A DNA stretch of 64,000 nt from Cylindrodendrum hubeiense. Lineage: Eukaryota; Ascomycota; Sordariomycetes; Hypocreales; Nectriaceae. The first letter of the stretch is position 1. Each line of letters begins with the position of its first letter. The stretch spans positions 62,001-126,000 of the forward strand of contig JAANBB010000023.1 of the NCBI GenBank assembly GCA_014621425.1, given 5' to 3'. Below the pieces are notes generated by a model that was not told where the DNA came from, ran no database searches, and saw only the letters and a program-made list of their open reading frames with translations. Below are positions 10,918-23,477 of the stretch, piece by piece. Position numbers and translations under genes: made by a program.

Positions 10918-12136
10918 ATGCGGTTCACCAACAATGCCGTCGCGAGCCTTGCCCTCCTAGGCGGAGTTGCGATTGCTCACCCGGGCCACAATGTCGCCGA
11001 GGAGGTAGCTGAGCGCCGAGACTTCCTTCAATCTGTCAAGCGTTCTTCCCTCGCCCACTGCGCGGACAAACTCAAGGCTCGCGGTGTTGAGGCCCGAAAC
11101 ATGGAACGCCGCTCTGCCCTGATCGAGAAGGCCCGCCAGAAGCGCGGCCTCAAGAAGCGCGGTCCCGAGAAGCGTGGCCTGACGAAGCGTGACCTGGACA
11201 CTGTCTTGAATACGTCTCACAATGAGACCGACCAGGGTTATACTCTCAACACTGATCCCGAAACTCTCTTCTCTGGATATAACTCCTGCATCCTTACCCC
11301 TGAGGTCACTCAGGGACCGTACTGTAAGTTTACACAAATGGTATTATCGAGAATCAATACTAATACCTTCAGATGTTTCTGGCGAGTATGTTCGAGAGAA
11401 CCTTATTGAGGAGCAGGAGGGTTTGGATATCATACTTGACTATCAGGTCATTGATATTGATACTTGCGAGACCGTCCCGAATGTCTACCTCGAAATGTGG
11501 CACTGTAACTCTACTGGTGTTTACTCTGGCGTCGTGGCCGGCGGTAATGGAGATAGTTCTGATCAGTCGAACATTGACAATACCTGGCTACGTGGCATCC
11601 AGTTGACTGATGAGGATGGTGTTGCTCAGTTTGAGTCCCTCTTCCCCGGCCATTATACTAGCCGCGCCACTCACATCCACATCATGGCTCACACGAACGC
11701 CACACTGCTCGCCAATCAAACTTTGGGTAGTGAGAACTATGCTAGTCATGTTGGTCAGGCTTTCTTCGACCAGGACTTGATCACCGAGGTCGAACTTCTC
11801 GCCCCGTATAACACCAATACTCAGACACTCACTACCAACGCCCAAGACTCCATCCTAAGCGAAGAGGTTGCTACTGAGGGCGTTGACCCCGTCATGGAAT
11901 ACACCCTGCTGGGAGACGCCCTAGCTGACGGCCTATTCGCCTGGTTGGCCTTCGGTATCAACTCTACTCGATCCCAGGCTGTCACTCCTGCTGTATTCCT
12001 CTACGCCGAAGGTGGCGTCGCCAACCCGAACTCTGGGGGTGGTGGACCTGGCGGACCCCCTCCCGGCTCTCCTCCTAATGCCGTTGATGATGCTTCCAGC
12101 TCTACCGCGGCTGCTAGCGCCAATGGTAGCAAGTGA
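10918..12136 (+). CDS. Secreted intradiol ring-cleavage dioxygenase-like protein
   Basis: Two exons (10918-11323, 11373-12136; 49-nt intron with a TACTAAT branch site) encode 389 aa. Residues 1-20 are a signal peptide. A basic propeptide follows with repeated K-R sites (about residues 69-92), the pattern cut by Kex2. The core resembles the intradiol dioxygenase fold of secreted fungal proteins: G-P-Y-Y near residue 135, W-H-C-N about 30 residues after a Cys-x-x-V-P motif, and a G-H-Y-x-S-R-A-T-H-I-H block that supplies the Tyr/His/His ligands of non-haem Fe(III). The C-terminus is Gly/Pro/Ser-rich and low-complexity. Catechol-type aromatic substrates are likely but the true substrate is not known. 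I start at 10918 because the preceding in-frame ATG adds only seven residues and spoils the signal peptide. Confidence 0.88.
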
Positions 12137-12849
12137 AGGATTTGAATGTTCCATGACGCACACAGCATTTGGACTCAGACACCAGCGTTCAATTGAGCAG
12201 AGATGGAACGACGGAAGAAAAGGATGATGACCTAGGAGGTCTTTCCTAGAATGGGGTCTTTGCCTGTCAGCCTCCTTGGTACCCAGCTTGGAGGTGCACC
12301 GTTTTCACTCCCGCGAAAACCCCTGAAGAGTTAAGTGTACATGAGAAGCAAAGATTTACATATGAAATATCGAAGATTTCGGGATTGCCATCTCCTTTCT
12401 ATTACCAAAAGTTGCGAAAGTCATCATCGTAGTTGACATGTTTTACACTGTGACGCCCACTAAGAGTCAACTTTGGAAACCCTTCACCTTCTGTGGATTA
12501 CTATATCTCCGTGTACGTTCGCTACGGACTTAGGAGTTTGCGAAATGTCGGATATTCTTAACTCGAGAAGCTAAAAATATTTCAACGTCGGAATTTCGAC
12601 CTAGAAAGCCCGTACAGCTTGGAAAAAATAAAACGTTTAGCATCGGCTATGGGAACTTCATACTAAATGGATAACAAAATGCATCATTTCTAGATGAGTG
12701 GTGACGTATGTTTAGTTACATGATCGCTGTTGGTTTCTCAAACGACTCATCGAAATATCATCTGGCAAATAACTAAAGCGATCGACATCCAAGCAAATCA
12801 TAGAAAGTGATCTATCTCTGTGACTCACCGTCTCGAAACTCCCGTCATC
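12137..12849. other. Intergenic region between convergent genes
   Basis: This is the 3' flank of both the dioxygenase-like and methyltransferase genes. AT-rich, with no coding sequence or repeat seen. Confidence 0.5.
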
Positions 12850-14419
12850 TCAGGCTGGCACTGTGGGCGTGTCTGTCTCTGCACTAGGCGAGACCGCTTT
12901 AGCAGGCTCCTCCGGCTTTTGTCCGTACACTACGTGTCTATTGGCAGAAGTCAGCAAAATTTCCCAGAAACAGCTTAAAATACATACACATTGCCAGTCG
13001 TCATGTTCTTAGGATCCCGAACATTGGTGCGCATCTTAGCGACTAGATCCTCCACCTCTTCAAAGCTCCATCCCAGGATCTGGCCAATTGGATAAACGGC
13101 AAAGCCATCCAAGCTAAGATCCAAGTAAAACCCTGTATACTGGCCCAGGTCTTTGAGGTCCTTGTCTTTGGGCCAGGTGCCGTATGGAACCTTGAACTTG
13201 TTGTGGGTAAGGCTAGTGAAGCCTGCCTCTTGCGCGGATTGCTTCATAATGCTGTCATTGACTTTGAAGGTGCGACCTATCTTGTCTCCAACATCATAAA
13301 ATAGCCGGGCCCATTGCTTGAATATGCTATGGAATATTAGACTGTCTGAAAATAAACGAGACCAGAGACAACCAGATGTGCTTCTTGGTCGAGAGCCCGA
13401 TACTTACTGGTCGTTATCAACTTTGACCGCAGAGTTGTCACTTTGACATTCGATATCAGGTTCTAGGTGCTGGAACCATCCACCTGGCTTTAGACACTTG
13501 TACATTTGCTTATACAACTTGGACCAGTCATCGATAGAGCCTTGCATATACCGAATGTGGATAAAGTCAAAAGAATTGGGCTCAAAGGTCCACTCTAGCT
13601 GTGCATCATCGATCTGAAACTTTAGGTTCGGAGGTACCCAGCTAGGTTGCGTAGGTGAAATATCGGTGCCGATGACCTCGGCTGAGGGGAATTCATCTGC
13701 AATATCTCTGTATTTGTGTCAGATGACCAAATCAACAGTGCTGGAGGTCGACACAAACATGGCCCAGATTCCCGTTCCAGTTCCAATATCTAAAATGCGC
13801 TGTCTCGGTCAGATAGAATGATGAAAGAAGATCAATGTCAATCTACCTGGGGGTTGTCTCCAATAGGTGCAAGGTACAACTTGTCACCCAACATCATCGT
13901 TATCCACTGGTGCCTGTCGGAAGAGTTGTCAACGGAAGTTCAACGGTATAGAGATAATGCATACGAGACATCAAAACCTTCAATATGTTTATCATCATTA
14001 GGGAGCCTAAGAGAGGTTAGAGCCACTTCAAACCCCGCAACGGAGTGAATTTTGGAAATGAAGTACCAGTATTCGATCGTCTTTGTGGTTTGGTAAGATC
14101 TTCCTCGGAAATGACGATATTCCAACAGACTTGACGTAATGGATGCGGTTGATAATTGTTGGCTATAGAGTGTTAAAGTCTTTTTGGGTCTGAACTGAGT
14201 GGTACAGATGTGTTACGATAACACAAGTACCTTTGAGTGTCGGTGGTAGAATCATTATCCTCAGCGGCGACGACGTCAAGGTCCTGAGGTTGTTGTCAGT
14301 TTTCGATCTTCGACATGGCATGATTCATCAATCACGCCCTTGAATTTCTCAGAGCCGAGTGGATAGGTTAGTAGCTGAGCGCTACTTACAAGCTCGATTT
14401 GATCTTGCGGGGCTGCCAT
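12850..14419 (-). CDS. LaeA-like SAM-dependent methyltransferase, nine exons
   Basis: Nine exons on the minus strand (14419-14390, 14283-14231, 14162-14067, 14006-13965, 13913-13847, 13799-13759, 13707-13408, 13326-12988, 12937-12850) join in frame into 351 aa. Every junction has GT/AG and keeps phase. The N-terminal part has the E-Y-R...G-R-x-Y...Y-W-x-P-N-D motif of fungal LaeA-like methyltransferases. Motif I (I-L-D-I-G-T-G-T-G) is at residues 98-106, followed by the acidic V-I-G-T-D strand that binds the SAM ribose and an L-K-P-G-G-W motif. Members of this class I family are often found at secondary-metabolite loci or act as regulators, but most have no known substrate. No biosynthetic core gene is visible nearby. 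The dense, short 5' exons mean that simple ORF scans see only the eighth exon. Confidence 0.88.
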
Positions 14420-16689
14420 GTCGACCTTGTTTCAAATTAACACCAAAAAACACCACGAAGAATGAGGAGAACCAAAGTCCTCTTGGGGATGTGTAAATAA
14501 AGCAGGAGAGGAGAAGGAAACTGAAGAGGGGCAAAGTGTGGGATAGTTTAAATCGATTCATAATTTTATCGTTGTCAAGGGATGGTCTGCTGTTTCTCGG
14601 TGAACTGCTCAAATCGGATGTTGGTCCCTGGTCGCGCACATGGGTGGACAGGCAACATTGAATTAAGAGGAAAAATATGTTGGCGGGGAGCATCAAGTTA
14701 CTTTCGAGTAATATTTATGAAGTAGACAGTGAGTGTGTAAAGATCAAGTTGACAAATTTACCATACTTGCAGTTTGGACTAAGTGTGACATTGCTCTACT
14801 TACTCGATCTGATTGCGACCGCCACCAAGCTAAAGGGTGTACCGTCAGCGTAGTAGTGTCTGTCGTACTGAGTGCGACAGCACTTGCTTTAACACATGTA
14901 CCGTAAAATCAGATGATAACTTTTTTCGCGGCTCGTCCAATCACATGGAATGGCTCACTAAGGTGTGAAGTGGCAAGGTTCTTGGCCTGCAGGTGACTGA
15001 CGTGATTTGCCACGGGGCGATTGCTTGAAACAGAAAGCAAGGAACTGTTACTTAAATAATGGGAAGGGCATAATCAATTAATGAATATATTGAATTTCTC
15101 GAACAATCACTTAAAGATGGACTACAAGGCCACTGGGATCAGGAACGTCCTCTGCAGTACATTAAGAGCCGCTGTTCAGCCCATATTCCAACAGTCACAC
15201 CCAGTGATTGCGAGAAAAGCTCTCGGTTTCTAGCTAGCTAAGGATCTAAGTGACTGTCTTTCAAAGAAGAAGACCATTGCAGCTGCCGAAAGCTGCGGAC
15301 ATAGGTGGCCGGGGCTGTCAGGTGATCGGCCGTGGCTGTAGTCAGGGAGCCGGGGCTACTGTCTTGGATACAGAAAGTACGAGGGAAAATCGACTCCTAG
15401 AAGAGGAAACGGAAGTGCAATCCAAATGCAATACCAACCATGATCACGCGGCTTTGGAGCTAGATAGACAGCACCGGAACAGCTGGTGGTGAGTTTGAGG
15501 CATCTCAGACTTGTGTGTTGGGAAAGGATCCGCCTCTCGAAGGTTTACCGCGTGTCGAGGACTATGACGTCTTCCTTGAGCATTCATGTTGTTGAATCCA
15601 AAAATATACATTCCCCACTATTGTTGGTGCTATGACCAGGCAGTGCCCATTGAGTTTACAATCCTGGTTCGTACACCATCCCGCACCGCCCACAAACTGG
15701 TTGTAGCTAGCGACTGGACAAGTGATGATCCTATTGGCGGTAAGCGGCTAGCTAATAAAAACCGAGAGCATTGTGTTGGCTACAACTCTGCAGTAGTCCG
15801 TGAGATGGGATTTTTTGTCACGGTCAAACTCCACTCAGTGCCCAACAAGCCTAGGAGGAACTTCGACTCGGCATCAACACCACTACCGAGGGCATCACTT
15901 CTTAAATTCGACTCATGCCCCGTTTTAAAAAATCCGCAAGTGCAAATGTTATTTTCGATAATACGAGGCATTTCAGTATTATACTCGTACCTTATATGTT
16001 GTCCCCAAACTTTGGTGCTTGCACATGAGATCATCCCTGCATTTTGTGACAGGGTCACCGTGGCGAGCAACCGGACGCTTCCGTCAGGGTCACCAAGGTA
16101 ACATGTCTACAACAGCACGATTGACAGCTGTAAAATCTTAAGAAAAAAGAGGCTGCATATTAACTAGACGTTCCAATATAGGCCCCAACCATCGTGGGGC
16201 CGAGGGTGGCCCGAAAAACAACATTTTATGCCTACAATGTACGATTCCAATGAATGGTGCGTTGTACAAACTATGATCCGGGGTCAAGGGTCATCCACCT
16301 CGAGAATTTGCCAATAGGAGACCGAAAATTTCTAGCCCAGCCCCAGAACCATTTCTTGGCCAGCGACGTGTCGAGTGGATGCATGTGCCAGAATGCTGAA
16401 ACATTCCACCTCTGGGGCTGTGCCTCCAAGCTGCGAGCGCAACCAACGGAGTTATTCTAAGACATGGTGAGAATTTCCGTGCCATCCCAATTATCGGTGT
16501 CACAGCTGGCTTCGCTGGCAGGTCAGTTGGCATCGGTAGGATGGTTTATACGAGGTTGATGGGCTGTAAGGTAGCAGGATATCTATTTGTGGGTAGAGGC
16601 GGCTGTGATTCACACGTAACGTGCATTTACAGTGAACATTTGCCGCAGTATGCTCTCTGATTGTATATGCTAGCTGCAAAGATGAATAA
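14420..16689. other. Intergenic region
   Basis: About 2.3 kb without a supported gene. A 171-codon open frame at 15586-16101 has no domain signature, no signal peptide, and an overlapping frame of similar quality on the opposite strand (15780-16070), so I do not call it. The left end is the promoter of the methyltransferase gene. Confidence 0.45.
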
Positions 16690-16696
16690 TATAAAG
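16690..16696 (+). promoter_or_regulatory. TATA box upstream of the small secreted protein gene
   Basis: TATAAAG lies about 117 bases before the ATG at 16813, followed by a CA/CT-rich leader. Confidence 0.45.
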
Positions 16697-16812
16697 AGAA
16701 TAGCCTTCACTGAGTTCGGATTTATCACTATTAGGATCTGGCATTCACATTACAATCAAACACCGCTTACTTCATCACCACTTTTTTCATTAACTCAAAT
16801 TCCTCAGAAATC

Positions 16813-17617
16813 ATGAAGGCTAGCGCTATCCTCACCATGCTTTGCGCCGCACTGGCGACCGCTGCAGTGAGTTCGCTTGGCCAGCTTGTTGCTGATGAGA
16901 TTGACTAATAACCTATAGGTTCTTCCCCAAAGATCTAACAGCGCCAGGCAGATCCAAGATGTGAAGCTGAAGGGGCCAGTTAAGGTAGCCATCTTTTCCT
17001 GAAGTACAGGTTGGAACAAGCTGACAGGCTCTAGGATATCTGGTCTGTCGGAAACGTTGATAAGCGCGATATTGACGCCGAAGACAGTCACAATGACAAT
17101 GAAGTCAAAGACGTTGACAATCACGACCAATTTGATGTCGAGGATTTTGAAGCGCACAAGGGCCTTGATAAGCGCTTCAAAGATGTAAGAAACTCATACC
17201 TTAATGCCGTGCCTGATATTAACGCATCATTAGAACGAGGCCAATTGCAGGTGGGGTGGAAATGGCCCTGCCAGCACTCTCGCCATTCGTGATGGCATGG
17301 ACCACATCAATGAAAACTGGGGTGATTCTGACTGCCAGGTCGAGGCTGGCCCTAGCAAATGCCAGCGATTCACCTGCTCGTGGGACTCTGCTATCTGGCT
17401 TTGCAACGACACTAAGGAGACGCTCAAGGTTCCGTGCAAGGAGATCGCCTCCGTGGCTGGAGACATTATCGACCAGTGTGCCTGGGTCGATTGGGAGCCC
17501 AAGGCTCAGGGTACGTTGGACACCGAGCTTTTATTGAACAGGATCTAACGATAAATAGGCCAGATATTCCGCAGCGGCGGCGACTGGAACGTCATCATTG
17601 GCGGAGACAGTTGTTAA
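16813..17617 (+). pseudogene. Small secreted cysteine-containing protein gene, frame apparently interrupted
   Basis: Exons 16813-16866, 16919-16984, 17035-17184, about 17251-17510 and 17559-17617 can be traced. Exon 1 is a classic 18-residue signal peptide. Exons 2-3 are an acidic propeptide with two D-K-R Kex2-type sites. Exons 4-5 carry the conserved domain: D-G-x-D-H-I, C-x-R-F-T-C, S-A-I-W-L-C-N-D, D-Q-C, and a terminal D-W-N-V-I-I ending in Cys. This matches a widespread but functionally uncharacterised family of fungal small secreted proteins. Exons 1-3 end in phase 0, but exon 4 reads correctly only from 17252, so the obvious acceptor (AG at 17249-17250) puts it one base out of frame. 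The site is a run of four G at 17253-17256. It may be a true one-base frameshift, a sequencing error, or an unusual splice. Confidence 0.6.
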
Positions 17618-18355
17618 ATTCTACTCAACGGATTAGATCTTATGAGAGAATGACGAAGATACGCTGGGATGAATTATTTATGGGTGAATGAGAAAATGGA
17701 GAAGAATTTGGTACCATGGCGTTTATTGATTCCGGGTTTGGTAGCATAGTCCAGGATAGCGATTGACTTGGACTCAAGAAGATGGGATCGAACAAATTAT
17801 CACAATGAAGGAAATGACTTCATTACTTGGCCTATGTGAATCCACAAAGGATGTTTTAGCTAAAGACAGCAAGCTCACAGTAAGGCCAGTTCTTGAGTAC
17901 TGCGTCACATACGGTTCTCACTCTCACCACCTTGCCAGAAACTCACATAGTTATGGCTTCAAGTGGGGTAATACTGCATCAATCCCGAACTGTTCGTTGC
18001 CTTCCATAAGGGTTTCTGCCACTCTATTTATCCACATTCCACCGGTCTACACATATCGACGCCATTTGTTCTCGTTATGCAATCGGAGAACATGTAGCCT
18101 GAATCCGTAAGAAAACTGGTTCGCATTTTTAAGGCGTCGGTCACGAGGGTGACGAGGCTGCAGAGTGGCAAATTACATATTTCTAGTCGTAGGTCTCCAT
18201 TCACACATGCGGCTTTTTCAACTTGAGGCAAATCAGGCTGCACTTGAGATTCAATTCTTGTCATTTAATCCATCAAAATCACCCTCGAAGAACACGTTCG
18301 CGAAGGTTTATCGGCCATAGAGAGCTACTGGCTTAACCTCGCGATCTTCGTCATC
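17618..18355. other. Intergenic region
   Basis: Between the small secreted protein gene and the NLR-like gene. No coding region or repeat is supported. Confidence 0.45.
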
Positions 18356-21300
18356 ATGGGACATTCCAGTGAAGATGCCGACCTTGTCACAACCACCAGC
18401 ACTGCCAATCCAGCTGATGTGAGCACGCCCCGGCAGCACAAGCCGTTTTCGACCTTGCCTTTCCCTCCTGATCCCACATTTGTGGATCGTCCCGAGATTC
18501 TAGATTGGCTGCATGCAAGATGTGCTCAACCGGCGGCTCGCGTCGCTTTGGTTGGCCCTGGTGGTATAGGGTATGTCTAGATACCTGCTATTTCGACGCC
18601 AGGTTTGACTCACAATATTAGGAAATCGCAGCTTGCCATCCAGTATGCTCGTAAGACCCTGGAGCAGTCGCCCGATAAATCAGTCTTCTGGGTCCCTGCT
18701 AGCAATCGAGGGCGATTTGAGGAAGCATACCACTTTTTAGCCGGCAGACTACAGCTACCCGGTCGAAAGGACTTCACCAAAGTTCTTTCATCTGTGACTA
18801 AATGGCTTAGTAACGACGAGAGTGGGAGTTGGGTTATGATTCTTGATGATGTCGATGATGGTGATATCTTCTTGACCACCCAGCAGCTCGCCGAATTCAT
18901 TCCACAGAGCCCCAGCGGATCAATCATCCTCACATCACGCAACGTCAACGCAGCTGGAGGATTAGTAGATGGACGTAAAAATATCTTCAACGTTCCAGCA
19001 ATGGAGAGCAACGAATCATGCAAAATCTTGAAAGAAAAACTTGGAGATAAATACGACGACGAAGCTGCAACAGAGTTAGCATCGACCCTCCAACACATAC
19101 CTCTTGCTCTTGCGCAGGCAGCTGCCTTCATCAACCAACAAGAACCACCGATATCGATATCTACCTACAAAGAAGAGTTCCAGTCTCATGATAAAAATTC
19201 GAACGCCCTGTACCTCGATGCGAACCATCTCTGTCGTGCCCCTATTTCTGTCGCGACTACTCTTCAGATCACATTCGAACAGATTCGTCGCGAGAGACCA
19301 TCAGCTGCTGATCTACTGGTTTTCATGAGCTTTTGTAACCCACAGGGTATCCATAAGTCCGTACTTCAGGCCTACACACTCCGCGGGGAGGATACTACCG
19401 ACGACCCTAATGAGGACCATAAAGATGACCTTGATGATGATCTTGGGGTTCTTCATGCATATTCGCTAGTAGCAAGAGTCGCTCAAAGCGACGTTTTCGA
19501 AATCCATGCGTCAGTGCAATATTGCACTCAGGTCTGGCTCTCAACACATGACAATGTCCAGAAGTGGGCGCGGGAATTCTTGCGAGTAATGTCACATGAA
19601 TATCCGCTAGGGGTGTATGAGAACTGGACAGAGTGCCAGATGTTGCAACCTCATATTGACATGATTATAAAAGAAGAGCCAGATTACAAAGAAGATGCTT
19701 CGAGATGGGCAAAACTGATTTCAAATGTTGGATGGTATCGATACAGAAGAGGAATGTATAATGAGGCGGAGGTAATGACCCAGCGAGCTCTTGAAGTATG
19801 GGAGAGAGTGCTTGGAAAGGAAGACTTGTATACCATTACGAGTACCAGAAGCCTTGTGTCGGTATTGCAGTACCAGGGAAAGCGTGAGGAAGCCGTTCAA
19901 ATATGTCGACAAGCTGTGGAGTCGAGCAAGAGAGTGCTTGGTGCATGTGACACGGATACGATGGCCATGACTAGTGTTCTTGCATCATTATTGCATGACC
20001 AAAACCGGTTGGAGGAAGCAGAAAAAACGTATCGACAAGTTTGGGAGGCGAGGGAGAAGGTCTCTGGCAGTTTTCACAGAGACACGCTCTCCACCATCAG
20101 CGTTCTTGCTCTAGTACTGTATCATCAAGGCAAGTACAAGGGGGCAGAACAGCTCTATCGACACGCCTATGAGGCAATGGAGACGTACCTGGGCAAAGAT
20201 GATCGAGATACCCTTGAGAGCATCAACAATCTTGCATCGGCGCTGTATATCCAAGGAAAGTTCGAGGAGGCAGAGCAAATTTATCGAAAAGCCCGAGGCG
20301 CGATGGAAAGAGTACTGGGAAACAATCATCCAGAGACGCTCAGGAGCATCAACGATCTTGCATCAACGATTCGGGCCCAAGGGAGATGGAAAGAATCCGA
20401 AGTGCTTTTCAAGCAAGTGATGGAGATAAGAGAGACGGTGCTAGGCCCAGAGCACCCCGATACACTGACTAGCATGGCTAATCTGGCCTTGACTTACGGA
20501 CGTCAAGGGCGATGGAGGGAAGCCGCAGTGTTAGGGAGTGAAGTGATCGAAGCGAGGGAGCGAGTAATAGGCGAGGATCACCCAGACACAATAACCAGCA
20601 TGGCTAATCTGGCCGCTACATTTGGGAATGAGGGCCAATGGAAGGAAGCGAGAGAGTTGTTTTCCCGAGTGATGGATGTGCGGAAGCGAGTTTTAGGCGA
20701 AGAACACCCCGATACGATAACCAGCATCGCCAACCTCGCCGCCACGTTTGGGAAAGAGGGCCGATGGAAAGAGGCCGAAGAATTATTTTCCCGAGTGATG
20801 CAGGCGCGAAAGAAGATTTTGGGTGAAGAGCATCCAGACACGATAAATACCATAGCTAACCTAGCCTCAACCTACCAAGACCAAGGAAGATGGAGAGAGG
20901 CTGAAAGACTCGGGCTTCAAGTGTTAGAAGTGCGAAAACGAGTGATGGGAGATGATCATCCCGACACGGTATTCTTTCGTTCAATTCTTGAGAGGTGGAA
21001 AGGTACGGGGAACCGGGTTCAGATCCACGAAACCGAAGACTCCGACGTCGCAACTTCAAGCGTGTCGTACTCCTGGCCGGATCAGCCAGACTCAACGAAC
21101 CCATCTTCGCCTCCATATGCCGGTACCATGGATCGGGACCAGGTGGAGAAGAGCAGTCCACCTACGACCTTCTTCAACTACAAGATGCCAGAAATCGAAA
21201 GAAAGCCAAACAAAAGGGATGAGAATGACATTCAGTCGATTGAGTCTATATCTGACGACATTGAGTCCCTGGCCGAATCTCAATCAGCAATAGCGAATTA

Positions 21301-23302
21301 CCGAGAAGCTGCGGTGAAATACATCGTGAGCAAGTTCGCTGCAAACTCTGGGTTATTGGCTCTGTACCAAGAAGCAGCTCAGTCTATGGGGGAGGCGAAA
21401 TTTGTGAGAAATCACCGGCGTCTACTGAAGAGACTTTTGCTGGACCTATGCCATGAAGGGAAAACACCATCTCAAAAATCGGCCGTTGAGTTCTTGCGAT
21501 CGCGAAGCAAGAGGACCCACATCTCGCTCGGGATCCGTAACCTTGTTATGCCTTCGGATAACAGCATTCGAGAGGAAGTCACTCTTATGCTGAGGCAAGA
21601 AAAAGACAATCTGTTCCTTCTCAATCGTCTTCTTGGCGAAAAGGATTTAGCACTGCGACCAGCTCCTACGGATCCTATTTCTCAGAACGAGCCGATCATA
21701 CATTTTCTTGACCTGGACAGAGATAGTGCGAGCGAAAGAAGCGACAGCGAAGACAGCAGTATGGACGGCTTCGAAAGCTGCGACGAAAATGAGATTGAGA
21801 TTCGCGAAGATGCCGTGCTTTCCAACCTCGAGGCGACTGCGGAATTCCTGACTTCGGGGCGACCATTCGATCTCTACAGGGAGAATCTTCATAGGTTTTT
21901 ACATTCTTTACCAATCACAGCCAATGCGCAGGATAAGTTGCAGCTCGATGCTGCGCAAGTCGCTGCTGCGGCCCCTGAGAACCCATTGCAGGACAATGAC
22001 AACAAAGAAAATGATAAAAGAGCAGACTTCTTAATGGCCGACGAAGAACCTAGCATGCCGAGATCATCATCCTTGTGGCTTTGGTTTATGAGTATCTACT
22101 CTCCACCGCCGGTTGGCTACCAGCGTCTCCCATACACATGTGTTAGTATCTTTCTAATTCATTTAATAACAAATAGAAACTAATAGTATTCTAAGGCTGT
22201 GGAGAAATTTGCTCCCTCGATGTTCGAGAGTTATCATCCGGTGGAATCGAAAGGTTTCGGCGGAGGCTCGCTGGCAGTGTCTCTGCTGTCACGAGGGCAA
22301 AGAGTCTGCCCTCTACAAGTGACCCAGCACCTCCACCTCAAGCTCATCTGAAGAAATCTGCTAGCACTCCACAACTTAACTTCCGAAATACTTCACATAA
22401 GAAACCGGGACCGGTTGCTCAACCTGACAGTGTTTCTCCACAAAGGCCAGCGCTTGATGTCTACGGAGACCCTGAATACATTCTCCTCTGCATCAACACC
22501 AAGAATTCGACGGCTCTCGCCCATGTTGAAACCAGTTCTCTTAGTAGTGACCAGTACCTCTTTCGACAGATTTATGACGAATACCAACGAGTTCGGAAGG
22601 CCAATGAATGGAAGATTTCATTCGTTATTCCATCATGGACTACCAGGACAATTCGGGGGATTTCAGCACGGTCACGAAGCCTTCCGTCACCAATATCATG
22701 GCTTCGTTTCCCTCTAATCCTCCGCAATGTATCATGGGGAACACACCTTCACAAGATCACATCTGGAGACTTTGTTCGAGTACGTATCTGTCCCTTGGAG
22801 TAACTTCACGACTACATTACCTGACTCTCGCTAGTTTCGTTTGATCCCCATAAGAGAGGAATGTTGCCCGAGATGGTTTAAGAAACGAGAACTCCCTCCG
22901 GAGACAGAAGTAAAGGCAGGAAGATACCGCTATGAACCTGTACCGATGGACGATGTGGAGCTTGCCGATATTCCACTATCGCACTTACTAAAGCCAGGTC
23001 CGCATACCGACAGATTCTGGATAACGACGTTTCCCAAAAAGCTCCGCGACCAGCTGGTTCGGCGACCGGGTGCTGATGGCCAACGGGTTATAGGATGGGG
23101 CATTCGCATTAACGAAGGGCTCAACTGGGGCTATATCCTGCTCCTAACGCTCATCATGCTCATTTTCATTGCCGTTATTGTGGTTATATATGCCATAATC
23201 ACGTCCGATGAATCTGCGGCTTTCGGGTTGGGGGCGTTTTTGGTGGCGTTATTTACTGTTTATATCACGTACCAGTACTTGGCATGGAAGGAGGAGGTTT
23301 AG
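18356..23302 (+). CDS. NLR-like protein: NB-ARC P-loop ATPase, ten kinesin-light-chain TPRs, C-terminal two-span domain
   Basis: Four exons (18356-18570, 18622-22139, 22196-22779, 22835-23302) give 1594 aa. Exon 1 holds a 60-residue leader and the start of Walker A; G-P-G-G-I-G-K-S (67-74) spans the first junction. Walker B (M-I-L-D-D-V) is near 144. Ten TPRs with an exact 42-residue period run from about 437 to 856, each ending in an H-P-D-T-like motif. A linker with D/E/S-rich tracts leads to a conserved C-terminal module that includes D-P-E-Y-I-L-L-C-I-N, an I-P-I-R-E-E-C-C-P-R-W motif, and two membrane spans at about 1539-1561 and 1568-1589. Fungal NLRs act in non-self recognition and regulated cell death; the TPRs are the likely sensor. 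There is no distinct N-terminal effector domain. An early stop at 22183 appears if the third exon is missed; the terminal exons could instead be a separate gene, but phase and family architecture argue for one. Confidence 0.85.
20467..20970 (+). repeat. Near-identical 126-bp TPR-coding repeats
   Basis: Starts near 20467, 20593, 20719 and 20845 are exactly 126 bases apart, one TPR each. Units 8 and 9 are especially close at DNA level (shared blocks such as TTTTCCCGAGTGATG and GGCCGATGGAAAGAGG-like stretches). This is the pattern of repeat-copy turnover seen in fast-evolving fungal NLR sensors. Confidence 0.8.
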
Positions 23303-23477
23303 GCAAGAAGATGGGACACGGGTGCTGTCTGGTTCACGATTTTTCATGCAACATATCATCGGTTATGGAGGCCTGGCGGAGAAGCATTGTCCCCGTTTTA
23401 TTTTTCGGCATGCGAATGTATTGTCATTTTACTACATTCTCCGAAGGTAGTCCCTGTAACCTTCGTAGCTATGGCTT

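Noticed and set aside
15586..16101. 171-codon plus-strand open frame
   Set aside because: No signal peptide, domain or splice partner, and an equally open antisense frame overlaps it. Probably chance.
22183..22195. Stop codon ending the NLR-like protein at 22183
   Set aside because: It lies inside a 56-nt intron. Splicing at 22139/22196 keeps phase and continues into motifs typical of the same protein family.
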